Shown here in pieces: positions 36,329-45,329 of a stretch of DNA of 64,000 bases. The DNA is taken from positions 1,657,095 through 1,721,094 of the forward strand of contig NMRA01000013.1 in NCBI GenBank assembly GCA_002633005.1, read 5' to 3'. The position numbers and the translations under genes were made by a program. Positions within the stretch are counted from its first letter, which is position 1; each line of letters starts with the position of its first letter. Under the pieces are notes generated by a model. The model searched no databases. It saw only the letters and a list, made by a program, of their open reading frames with translations, and was not told the origin of the DNA. Origin of the DNA: Phoronis australis (Eukaryota; Phoronida; Phoronidae).

Positions 36329-36628
36329 TTGTCGCAAAAAGAAACTGTAGACATGCTCAGGTATCACTTTGGTATCATTACTAGCATAAGGCACATTCGG
36401 TGTCTCTTGTCGAGACAAGGGCTCGTGCGTCGTAATAATTGTTCAGACATTGGTGATGCGATTGGTTTCATAGACCGACAAATGTCGATGCCAGAGCAGC
36501 AACAAGGTTATAGATTCATGCAAATAGTGTGGCAATGCGATGAGCCAGACTGTTTACGTACAGCGACACACCGAGGAAAATTATTTTGGGTTCCCGAGAT
36601 AATTAAGTCGGGAATTCGAGATAATTAA
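36329..36628 (+). pseudogene. Fragment of an integrase-like transposon protein
   Basis: A 99-codon frame with 'MLRYHFGIITSIRHIRCLL' and then 'SRQGLVRR' and 'QQQGYRFMQIVWQ'. This order, a helix-turn-helix-like segment with 'S.R...R.L...GL.RR' followed by 'GYR.M...', resembles the N-terminus of rve/integrase-core transposon proteins common in animal genomes. The catalytic core is absent and the frame ends soon after, so it is a decayed fragment. Confidence 0.45.
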
Positions 36629-36881
36629 AAAAGAAGTGCCTGGTGTTATCTTTGGACCATCGTATTTTAATGGTACCCACTAAATTGTCAAAAAAGTTGC
36701 CGCGTTTTGCTATTCCACAAATTCTACCACACGGTCAATATTAGTATTGTTAGAAAGCCTTAAATTGAAGAACAAATCTTCAAAATATTTCAATTAAGTC
36801 TTACTTCCATTACAATATGCATATTTGCTGCTTTAATTATCGATGAGCCCAGCATCGCAGCAATGCCGAGGTCAGGTTGGA

Positions 36882-36902
36882 GGGGGGGGGGGGGGGGGGG
36901 GN
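36882..36902. repeat. Poly-G run ending at an N gap
   Basis: Twenty G residues followed by N at 36902; length unreliable because of the gap. Confidence 0.8.
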
Positions 36903-37224
36903 AGCCAAGCGCTGTTTTCCCGATTTGTTCGCTAATGTAAGAGAAATCAGCATTTTATTGTCTGTTACCCACGAAGCCCAATGTAGAAGTCGCCGTATTC
37001 TCTACCAAGTTCTTCACCACAGGAGTTCAGACAGACACACTTCCATCCCTCACATATGGGCTTATTAAAATCTGCCGACTCTTGTTTTGGCCGGCTATAT
37101 GGAGTGTCATTCTTCAACATTCAACTGCACCGCAATAAGGGAATGTATTGATAGCCAAGGTCACTTTTTCTCATTTTTAAAGAATATTTAATAACACGTC
37201 TTAACTGTCAGCAAGGACAGTTTC

Positions 37225-38037
37225 TCACATATTTGATGTAATCTTTTTCGGGCCTTCCAAACTTTTGTAGAATTGAATCGTCGCATAAAATATGGAGCGT
37301 TCTGATTTCTTTATAACAAAACAAAACTCGTCTTTATCAACAGAACTAACCCATCCGTGAACTTTAAGTATGTCTCCCAACAGCGCTTCGCCAACGAAAA
37401 GTGCTGACATCTTACGGACAGCAAACGATTCTAAATAGACACGGTCGAATTTTCCATCCTGCATCGCCTGATATGCCGTTTCCATACATGCGCGTATATA
37501 AACATAATGAGTCACGTGGTCATTAGAATCAATACAGCTGGGGTTTACTCGAATCTCAGTGACCCAGGTCTCGTCTGGCACATCTACAGCACGCTGGTAT
37601 GCGGGAAGTGACGTGCACTTGCGATGTCCGAAACAGTCGGCCAACATTTGACCAACGACCGCTGTAGGTTTACGAGTGACGGGATCCACAAAGACAATAC
37701 GTTCGCTACAACTGACTACATCAAGATCGTCGACCTTAGCAGTGGTCATTACGTCAATGGAACTTCTTCCCACGTTGACAATTTTCGTATCAGAAGTCAT
37801 GTTCGTCAACCGGCCACGCCTGACCAGTTTGTAGAAATCCTTGGTGAAATCCAAGTTGGAAACAAGGATGAAGATCAAAGAGTTACCATGAAGACGTTCA
37901 AAGTTGGTGGTGTACCAGACAGTTACATGACGCCGCCATCCAAACACGTCTGCTACTTGCCAAATGTTCAGGTTGCCTTCAAAGAAAAAAACATGCTTTT
38001 GTTGACCGAGTGAAATTTGTCTGCCACGCATTCTCAT
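37225..38037 (-). CDS. Double-hotdog thioesterase-like protein, copy 1
   Basis: A 270-residue single-exon frame. Residues 157-260 look like a hotdog-fold thioesterase domain: a beta strand 'VTEIRVN', then 'CIDSNDHVTHYVYIRACMET' (the D-x-N-x-H-V-x-x-x-x-Y helix), and later 'YLESFAVRKMSALFVGEAL' with 'GDIL'. The N-terminal half (about 40-135), with 'FTKDFYKLVRRG' and 'ERIVFVDPVTRKP', looks like a second, degenerate hotdog, the arrangement of plant acyl-ACP thioesterases. It probably hydrolyses or binds acyl thioesters; substrate unknown. Start: ATG at 38037 or 38031. The frame stays open to 38055 and a TATTTAAA lies at 38073-38081, but 'tcttgtcaatag' at the 5' edge could be a splice acceptor, so an upstream exon is possible. 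Related to 44281-45311. Confidence 0.65.
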   Translation of the reverse strand: MRMRGRQISLGQQKHVFFFEGNLNIWQVADVFGWRRHVTVWYTTNFERLHGNSLIFILVSNLDFTKDFYKLVRRGRLTNMTSDTKIVNVGRSSIDVMTTAKVDDLDVVSCSERIVFVDPVTRKPTAVVGQMLADCFGHRKCTSLPAYQRAVDVPDETWVTEIRVNPSCIDSNDHVTHYVYIRACMETAYQAMQDGKFDRVYLESFAVRKMSALFVGEALLGDILKVHGWVSSVDKDEFCFVIKKSERSIFYATIQFYKSLEGPKKITSNM

Positions 38038-38282
38038 TGTCGGTTCACACGACACCTATTGACAAGATCGTGTTTTAAATACCCCAATTAACCCTGACCT
38101 GTGAGATGCACAGGTAGAAGTTTTTTTGAAATGCATGTTCAAGTTTATGGAGCACCAAAAATAAGCGTTACGTCTAGGAGATTGTTGAAATCGCTCCTCC
38201 TATCCACTTTCCAACGTCGGGCACGCTCATTGCTGCCAAAATACTTCAAGTTTAAAATCATGAAATTTGTTAAAAAATAGAA

Positions 38283-38372
38283 GGCTGTTCACTGGGGGCA
38301 AAAGGCCTCCATGCTGGTGGGGCAAGACGCCTACATGGGCCTTTTGCCCCAGTGCAGTGGGCGTTTTACCCC
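38283..38372. repeat. GGGGCAAAA(C/G)GCC inverted-motif cluster, possible left transposon end
   Basis: Several direct and inverted versions of 'ggggcaaaacgcc' (gggggcaaaaggcc, ggggcaagacgcc, ccttttgcccc, gcgttttacccc). The same motif recurs at 41115-41190, 41361-41372, 41715-41790 and 41946-41960, on the other side of the DDE/OTU transposon, and could mark its terminal repeats. Confidence 0.45.
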
Positions 38373-39959
38373 GTACACTTAGAATTCTGTCTGTAGAAGT
38401 GTGCTCTGCCTTTAAACAACTAACTTGAATTTTAAAAAACGTTTTTCGCATTTTAATGATATGACTACTGTTTTCATTTACTTGGCACATTTGTAACGCT
38501 AACGGCTGAAGGGATGGGTAAAAAAGGTTAGGTCCTACATTGTGTAACTATGTTTGATGCGAGTTTTTTTTTGAAATTTAAAGAGAATATGTAAATGTTA
38601 CCGACTTAAAGATCTTGATGATATTAGATGTTCGGTATTTTGGTTTTAGAGATGGTACGAAAGTATAAAAGGAAAAGAGACAGGGAAAAGTATGGAGAAG
38701 CAATGTTACAAGCAGAGCTGAAGGCAGTAGTTGAAGGAGTCCCTCTGTTCAGGGCTAGCAAAGAGTTCTGAGTTCCGGCCCGAACCCTCCGGCGTCACCG
38801 GGACAGTCGCGTGGATGAACCGGGCACATTAAAGTTTGGAAGATTCAACCCAGCTTTCCCTGTTAGGGTCGAAATAGAGCTTAAAACACATGCTGACGCA
38901 ATGCAGCGTCGTTTGTTCGGTCTGTGCATGCATGACTTGCGCAGACTTGCTTTCGATGTCCCTGAAACCGCTGGCCTTGATCATCCCTTCAACAAGACCA
39001 CAAAGGTGGCAGGAACAGACTGGGCGAAGGCTTTCCTCACGCGACACGACCTCAGTTTGAGAAAACCCACTGGCACAAGTATGTCCAGGGCTTTGCGGGT
39101 TAACAAACAGCGAGTTTCTGTCTTTTACAGCCTACTCAAGGATTGTCTAAATGAACACAATTACTTGCCATCAAGGATTTGGAATATGGATGAGACAGGT
39201 TTCACAACGGTCCAGTAACCACGGAAAGTAATGGCATGCAAAGGCGTTCGTCAGCGGTGAACGAGGAGCATTGATCACTTGTATTTGTGCGTGTAGTGCT
39301 TCCGGTACATTCATCCCCCTATGTATATATTTCCCAGAGAGAGAATGCAGGAGAGCTTAATGAATAATGCTCCTCCACAGTCAGTCGGGCGCCAGTCCCA
39401 GTGGATGGACAGATGCAGATCTGTTTTGTGAATGGCTGGAACATTTTAAGAACATGACGAACTGTTGGAAGGAAAGCCCTCACATTATTTTATAAATGGG
39501 CACCATAGTCACAAAATGCTTCAACCAGTCAACTATTGTCGTGATAACGACATAGAACTGATAACGTTTCCACCACATTGCACCCACAAATTACAACCGC
39601 TTGACCGATCTTACTTCAAATCGTTAAAGGCCGCAGACAGCTGGATGACAGCCAACCCAGGGAGGAGAATCACTATTCACGAAATTGCAGCACTATCAGG
39701 CAAAGCATTTCTTCTCACAGCCGTCCCCGAGAGAGCCGTAAATGCCTTTCCGGCTTGCGGGTTATGATTTTTTGACCCAAGCGTGTTTGGAGATGAAGAC
39801 TTTGAAGGGTACTGCATGGTGACCTCGGAGGAAGAACAAGATGCTGCAGTCGCCGGTCATGTTCCAAGTGCTCAGAGCTGCTCGCTTGTTGTGGAAGTGG
39901 CAGACTCACTAACGTCGAACGCCGTCAAAATACCGTCGACGGTTGGAGAAATACAAATG

Positions 39960-40420
39960 TCGGGTTTTGGACGCTGTCTTTTCCGCAGTTTAGTAATCTC
40001 TATGGAGATGCATCTCCAAGATGAAGAGAGAGATCAGCATAGACGACCCTTAGATGGCCTGAGAGGGAAAGTAATCACTTACATGTGCCAGAACATCGAT
40101 GAATACGAGGGGTTGGTTACGGAGGTAATCAATGGGGACCTACCGAGGGAACTGCGATACAACTCGATGAAAGAAAGCATAGCTGCCATGGCTGACCCGA
40201 CGTGTAAGCCAGGAGAACTAGAGTTGGCGCCATTAAGCAAAGTGATTTAAAATACTATCATCGTGCTAAATTCTGAAACGCAGTTATTGCACAATACGGA
40301 ATCGGAACGCTTGAGAAGGAGCCCCTCATTGTACGATTTACAAGGAATGGTGACGTTGGTCACTATACATGTGGTCTGCAGCACAAGACAGTTCTAGAGC
40401 AAGAGGAAATCGAAGACATC
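39960..40420 (+). pseudogene. OTU-type cysteine protease domain inside the transposon
   Basis: OTU proteases remove ubiquitin or related modifiers. Visible hallmarks are 'GFGRCLFRSL' around the catalytic Cys codon at 39975 (family pattern D-G-x-C-L-F-R), then 'LRGKVITYMCQNIDEYEGLV', 'GELELAPLSKVI' and 'NTIIVLN'. After a frame change near 40255-40290 comes 'PLIVRFTRNGDVGHYTC', with the catalytic His codon at 40361. The usual Asp before the Cys is replaced (GFGRC), which may reduce activity. OTU domains are known as passengers in some animal transposons such as Helitrons; within a pogo-like transposase it is unusual. Confidence 0.8.
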
Positions 40421-40589
40421 ATAAGACAACTGTCGCCATTGCCGAGCTCATCTCGGCACTCGACATCGAGGGCAGAAACAGTGACTGTCATCACTTCGTC
40501 ACCCTTCAAGAGAAAGTTAGAGGAAAAAAGGCAAAGAAAACATCACAGTAAGCGAAGAAAAAAACACAGAAAAAGACCCGCAAATGTAA

Positions 40590-40797
40590 ACCCCAAGAGG
40601 ATGACGAGATATGTTTGGTGTGCGGAGATTCATACAGCTGTTCAAGACCTCAGGAAGTGTGGCTGCAGTGCCAGAAATGTCACAACTGGGCACATGAGGC
40701 CTGCCCATCTTCGTGTGTCCCACCTGCGAATAATTATAGCGACTGTTACTGTGTTGCGATAAATTTGATAGATAAGCTAGTTGTTGTGGTTTGTTGA
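40590..40797 (+). pseudogene. C-terminal PHD-like zinc finger of the transposase
   Basis: After a Lys/Arg-rich linker (about 40500-40590) and a frame change, the frame reads 'CLVCGDSYSCSRPQEVWLQC' followed by 'QKCHNWAHEAC', a C-x2-C...C-x2-C...H-x2-C spacing. This resembles the Cys/His finger at the C-terminus of many Tigger/jerky-like transposases. Confidence 0.7.
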
Positions 40798-40805
40798 ATA
40801 AATTG

Positions 40806-41383
40806 TTGTGATGTGCGTTTTTCTATAAATACACCAGCCTATTAGCATGCAGTACTTGAAGATTGCCATTTTACTGATCTTAACACGTCTTAACCACACA
40901 TAAAATTGATATTTTTAAACTTTTATAGAAAGTTTATTTAACTGTGCATAATTGGGCATGGGTGGCGTAGAATTGAAAAATGTGGGGCTAAAGCCCCCTC
41001 AGCCCCCCTGTGGAGCATCACCTATAGACTAAGTGCAGTGTAGCACTGAAAAAAGTGGGGGCTATAGCCCCCCTCCAGCCCCCAATGGTGCGGCGCCCAT
41101 GTTGGGGTACTGTGTCAATCAGATATGGGGCATAACGCCCATGCCAGGCCTCTTGCCCCTGCGTTTTGCCCCTGGCATGGGGCAAAAAGGCCAAATTTAA
41201 TTTTTTTAGTTTTTGACCTGATTTTTTTGCGGTTAAGAATACCGGGGTATGTTGACACACAATGTAGAGCCATCTAACCCAAATCAAATGCAGTCATTTC
41301 GAAGTATTTCTGAAATCTACATGTATGGAGGAAGAAAAACAGGTTTTTGCTTAATAGGGGCGTTTTGCCCCATGTTACTCTAA
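40806..41383. repeat. Direct duplication, copy 1 (abuts gap)
   Basis: A 578-bp segment starting 'ttgtgatgtgcgtttttcta' and ending 'catgttactctaa'. It is repeated at 41385-41971 with a handful of substitutions and one 9-bp length difference. It contains palindromic 'gggggctatagcccccc' and GGGGCAAAA-type motifs. The minus-strand frame 41018-41287 is part of the repeat and not a gene. Confidence 0.9.
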
Positions 41384-41384
41384 N

Positions 41385-41971
41385 TTGTGATGTGCGTTTT
41401 TCTATAAATACACCAGCCTATTAGCATGCAGTACTTGAAGATTGCCATTTTACTGATCTTAACACGCCTTAACCACACATAAAATTGATATTTTTAAACT
41501 TTTATAGAAAGTTTATTTAACTGTGCATAATTGGGCATGGGTGGCGTAGAATTGAAAAATGTGGGGCTAAAGCCCCCTCAGCCCCCCTGTGGGGCATCAC
41601 CTATAGACTAAATGCAGTGTAGCACTGAAAAAAGTGGGGGCTATAGCCCCCCTCCAGCCCCCAATGGTGCGGCGCCCATGTTGGGGTACTGTGTCAATCA
41701 GATATGGGGCATAACGCCCATGCCAGGCCTCTTGCCCCCTGTGAAAAGGCGTTTTGCCCCTGGCATGGGGCAAAAAGGCCAAATTTAATTTTTTTAGTTT
41801 TTGACCTGATTTTTTTGCGGTTAAGAATACCGGGGTATGTTGACACACAATGTAGAGCCATCTAACCCAAATCAAATGCAGTCATTTCGAAGTATTTCTG
41901 AAATCTACATGTATGGAGGAAGAAAAACAGGTTTTTGCTTAATAGGGGCGTTTTGCCCCATGTTACTCTAA
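41385..41971. repeat. Direct duplication, copy 2
   Basis: Near-identical to 40806-41383 and separated from it only by the N at 41384. The extra bases lie at about 41740-41752 ('ctgtgaaaaggcg'). Confidence 0.9.
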
Positions 41972-44108
41972 CATACTGTCTGTCGCAGAAGAGGGAACGT
42001 GGTGTATACCCGGTACACTAGGGGAACAGGAAAACTGCCTTACATCCCACAGCAGAAATTTATGGCAACTTGCCGGCAGTCATAGCACAACGCCAGCGCT
42101 TGGATGGTCTCGTTAATTGCTTATGAGCTCATCCGTATCGAGCATGCATGATTTCACTCTAAATCATCTGTAAAAACTTCTTGGCACTAGCTGGCATTTC
42201 AAAGATCACTACTGTACTGCACCAAAACTGACAATGTACACCTTAAAGGCGCGCTTTTTGAGCTCGGAATTGACCAGAATCGGTATCTATACCTGTTGGG
42301 CCGCAAAAATCGACCAACTGTGAAAAAGCCAACTCGTTTCCTGTTATTTGTGCCCGTCCGTCACGATGCACTTGCACAGCCAGGCGACCAGACTTCTCTT
42401 TTGCAGGCATGAACGTTGTTGCGAAATCTTCAAATACTGAAAATAAAAAATCGTCATTTGATCACTTCCAATTTACCTTACGTTCAAACCGTTCAGTGGT
42501 TAATTTAGAGACGCACGACCTCACTATGAAAGTAATATCTCGCGAAATCTTGCGTGTCGGAACGCACGAATGGTTTCATAAACGCAAGACCACCCAAAAA
42601 TTTTTACGAGATATGGCCAAACCCGCCAGCCTCCTTCGCGGGATTCTTGCGTCTGCGAAACTAAATTTTAGCGCCCCCTTCGGGAGACGCAACAGATTTG
42701 CAAAAAACGCAGGACGGTCTTCGCGGAACTCAACCTTGAGCTGCCTTTCGCAGAAGCAAGACACTCACGAGAAAAGATCAGTGACGAATATCTTCGCGAG
42801 ATACAAATGAAGCATATGACCGTACTACCTTTTATTCCTATTGCCTTAAGAGTTTACGCGGGAACGATCGAAACCCAGCACGTCTTAAACGAGATATCGC
42901 CTTTAAGCAAATAGATCACAAGTGTCTGGCGTCCACACAACGCCGCGCCCCTGGAACGGTTCCACTTAGAGTAAGTTTCACGCCAAAACAGGCGTAATCT
43001 CGCAAGGTTACTCAAAATTATGCGAATGGCTCGCAAGTAAGTTCGGGCTACTCGCACACATTGGCAAAATTGCCGCCATTAAAGCGATTGCCGGTCAGTA
43101 AACACGTTCCATTCAAAGGTGATGTCTTGCCACAAGTGTCAGTGGCACCATTACAATGACAAACCTACCCGTGTATATTTTTAGGGAAAACACTTATAGC
43201 CCTTCAACAGGGATTGCCTAGACCGCACCTTTGCGCCATTAGCGCATAAATATAAAATATACACTTCTTATCATCAGGTGCGTCCAAAGGGCACAGGTTC
43301 AAACCTGGTCAGGGATGTCCCTGCTTCAATACCTTCTTAGTGTCCGAGCAGCAAACATAATGGAAAGTTTGAGCAACATTAATAGGAGTGTGCTGACGTA
43401 GGTCTCTCTGGGAGTACTGAACGCGACATCTGTCTAAAACTTATTTTTAGAATGAGGCCAGCACTCATTCCCGACGGAGTACCCAGATTTGAAGTCACTA
43501 ATGGGTTTGGAAAGGTTCGTTTGTGGTTTGAGACCAAGCCCGATGCATGAAAGGAACCGTCGGAACAAATCAACTTATTGGCCTTCCCCGACGGTAGTAA
43601 GAACTTGGGGCAAGTTTTGCAACGATAGGTGATAGAAATCAAAGTAAGTTGTTGGGCTGAGGGCGTCAGCATTACAAATAATGTGAACGGAACCGATGAC
43701 CAATGTAGCTTAAAACGATACCAAACCCGGTTTTGGCCAATTAACGGATACTCAAAACGACTTTCCCATCCAGTTCTCTGAAGCAACATTATAATGCTCT
43801 GTAAGACTCGACAACACTCGAAAGTTTGTAAGAAAATTTGAAAACACCTTTCAAGGTCTGCTTAATGCGCAAGCGTGATCTACGGCTACTGAGGGAAAAG
43901 GCCGCCCACCAAGGACCGTATTGTGAGATAGCTATAGCGTTGGCTTTTAGTTGATTTCTGCCTCAAGTTTATCTCAAGATTGACGCCAATGATGCATTAG
44001 AAGGTGACAGAACGAGGATTGGTTGGAATCATCAAAACAGGATTTAGTTATCATTTTTACCCTTTGCTATGCAAAAATGGGGGTACTCGTGATTGCTTTT
44101 CTTCACCT
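41972..44108. other. No intact gene; decayed coding-like stretches
   Basis: 42409-42810 (plus) is open for 133 codons with repeated 'cgcgaaatcttgcg/cgcaag' words but no domain. 43436-43785 (plus) has protein-like composition interrupted by two stops. Both may be remnants of mobile elements; I cannot name them. Confidence 0.35.
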
Positions 44109-44259
44109 GGCCCCAGTTGCATAAAAGTTGTACACCACATAGCAACAATGACGTCACATGATCACGCGCCACGTTGTTATTGCTGAACAACGCATCTGAC
44201 GTCATGCAACAATCAAACTTATCCAGCGGATAACTTTGAAGTTTTATGCAACTCAGCCC
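44109..44259. mobile_element. Foldback MITE
   Basis: The left arm 'ggccccagttgcataaaagtt' and the inverted right arm 'gggctgagttgcataaaactt' pair imperfectly around about 110 bp that also contains two CRE-like gacgtca words in inverted positions. Non-coding, about 151 bp. Confidence 0.65.
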
Positions 44260-44280
44260 TGAAGTATAAAATCAAACATT

Positions 44281-45311
44281 TCAAAGAGCTAAAATCTTAC
44301 TGTTTATCGCAAGACAGTCGTCATAAAAATTCATAAAAGCCATGAAAACGTCTTGGCCACTTGACTTGTTGATAACCTTGAAGACATCTTCACCAGCACT
44401 GTTTTTCCAATGGTTCACCTCCAATTGATTACCATAGACACTATCTCCGAGGAAATACGACTTTATTGTTTTCAAAAATAGCGGCACTTTCTTGCTTGAA
44501 CTTTGAGATAACGCAGCGTCGTAACAAAATCTAACGTACGAAGAAAACGCCGCTAACCCGTTAGCGTCTAAATCATAAACTTTGACTTGATCGAAAAATT
44601 TGAAAACATTAAGCGGTTGTTCGTCATGACATTCCATTCCAAAGAGTATATACAAATCTGGGTTGTCTTCAAATACCGCTTCAGGACATAGATCAGTAAA
44701 CCACCGAGGTAACTCTGACCTTTTGCCACTTCCTTCACCCAGAAAAGAGTATCGCACCCATCGTCTGGTTAACAGCTCCGAATTACCGCCATCTGTCAGC
44801 GACTGGCACACCACAATATCATGGTTCAAAACCCCAACCCATATTTTGGCATCGAGCAGGTTTAAATCGATTATTTTGTCGTGAAAAGCGCGGTTTACTC
44901 TCACGGTACTGGAGATCTTTTTGAGGTGATGGCGTTTGTTTCCTTGGAGCAGTCTTGTGACACAAAACTCGGGAAAACTGGTCTGTTCCTGTAGTAACAA
45001 ATCGCACGTTTCGAACAGCTGCATCTGAACCCATGGCGCCACAGATTCTGAAAAATACGACCGAGATGTCAACGGTAACTGAACGGCAACAGAACCAATA
45101 CATTTCGGTTCCTTTCATGTAGTATATCAGCTAAATTGGCTCCACCGAAAAAAGTTGGAACTAGCAAGTATATTTGGTCAACACCAGAATTGAAAAATGA
45201 GGGAAACATTTTTACAGCTGCCATCAGCTCAAGTATTTGTTGACACTTGACTGCATGTAGAAACTTGGGCAAATGCCTAAATTTTGTAAAAATCAAAACC
45301 TTACCTTTCAT
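44281..45311 (-). CDS. Double-hotdog thioesterase-like protein, copy 2 (frame break near 45070)
   Basis: The main frame 44281-45072 (263 codons, no ATG at its head; first internal Met 16 codons in) ends in a hotdog-like domain. It shows 'FDQVKVYDLDANGLAAFSSY' and 'VRFCYDAA' (D-x-D-x-N-G, with the usual His replaced by Leu), then 'KTIKSYFLGDSVYG' and a C-terminal strand. Its first half, 'TSFPEFCVTRLLQGN', matches 'LDFTKDFYKLVRRG' of copy 1. The preceding segment 45090-45311 (ATG 45311) is open in another frame and encodes 'FFGGANLADILHE', matching 'FFFEGNLNIWQV' of copy 1. The N-terminus therefore lies one frame away. This could be a small intron, an assembly indel or a genuine frameshift; 'acaaaatttag' near 45285 is a possible acceptor. 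Probable acyl-thioester enzyme of unknown substrate. Confidence 0.55.
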
Positions 45312-45329
45312 AGTTATTGCAATGCACAA

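Larger units (their letters stand above)
38652..40797 (+). pseudogene. Broken pogo/Tigger-type DDE transposase with OTU and PHD-like domains
   Basis: A DNA-transposon gene read through several breaks. Order: a basic N-terminus and psq-like HTH from ATG 38652 with TGA at 38769; a CENP-B-like region with 'GTDWAKAFLTRHDLSLRKPT'; 'RIWNMDETGFTTVQ' (first catalytic Asp) with TAA at 39216; a frame-shifted stretch; 'GHHSHKMLQPVNYCRDNDIE' and 'FPPHCTHKLQPLDR' (third Asp) with TGA near 39765; 'FFDPSVFGDEDFEGY'; an OTU domain; and a C-terminal Cys/His finger. The second catalytic Asp appears as Asn ('NGHHSHK'). With stops, frameshifts and this substitution the copy is dead. The DDE end and OTU start share one frame across 39465-40250, so the fusion is not an annotation artefact. 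Confidence 0.85.

Noticed and set aside
37624-38013. 129-codon plus-strand frame
   Set aside because: Antisense shadow of hotdog copy 1, which has family-like motifs on the minus strand.
41018-41875. Two nearly identical minus-strand frames
   Set aside because: Both are products of the 0.58-kb direct duplication around the gap and not genes.
42409-42810. 133-codon plus-strand frame
   Set aside because: Built around repeated cgcgaaat/cgcaag words; no domain, so treated as repeat-derived.
43296-43305. tRNA B-box-like GGTTCAAACC
   Set aside because: The flanking T-stem pairs only partly, and no A box, acceptor stem or anticodon arm can be drawn upstream.
44663-44884. Plus-strand frame
   Set aside because: Antisense to hotdog copy 2.
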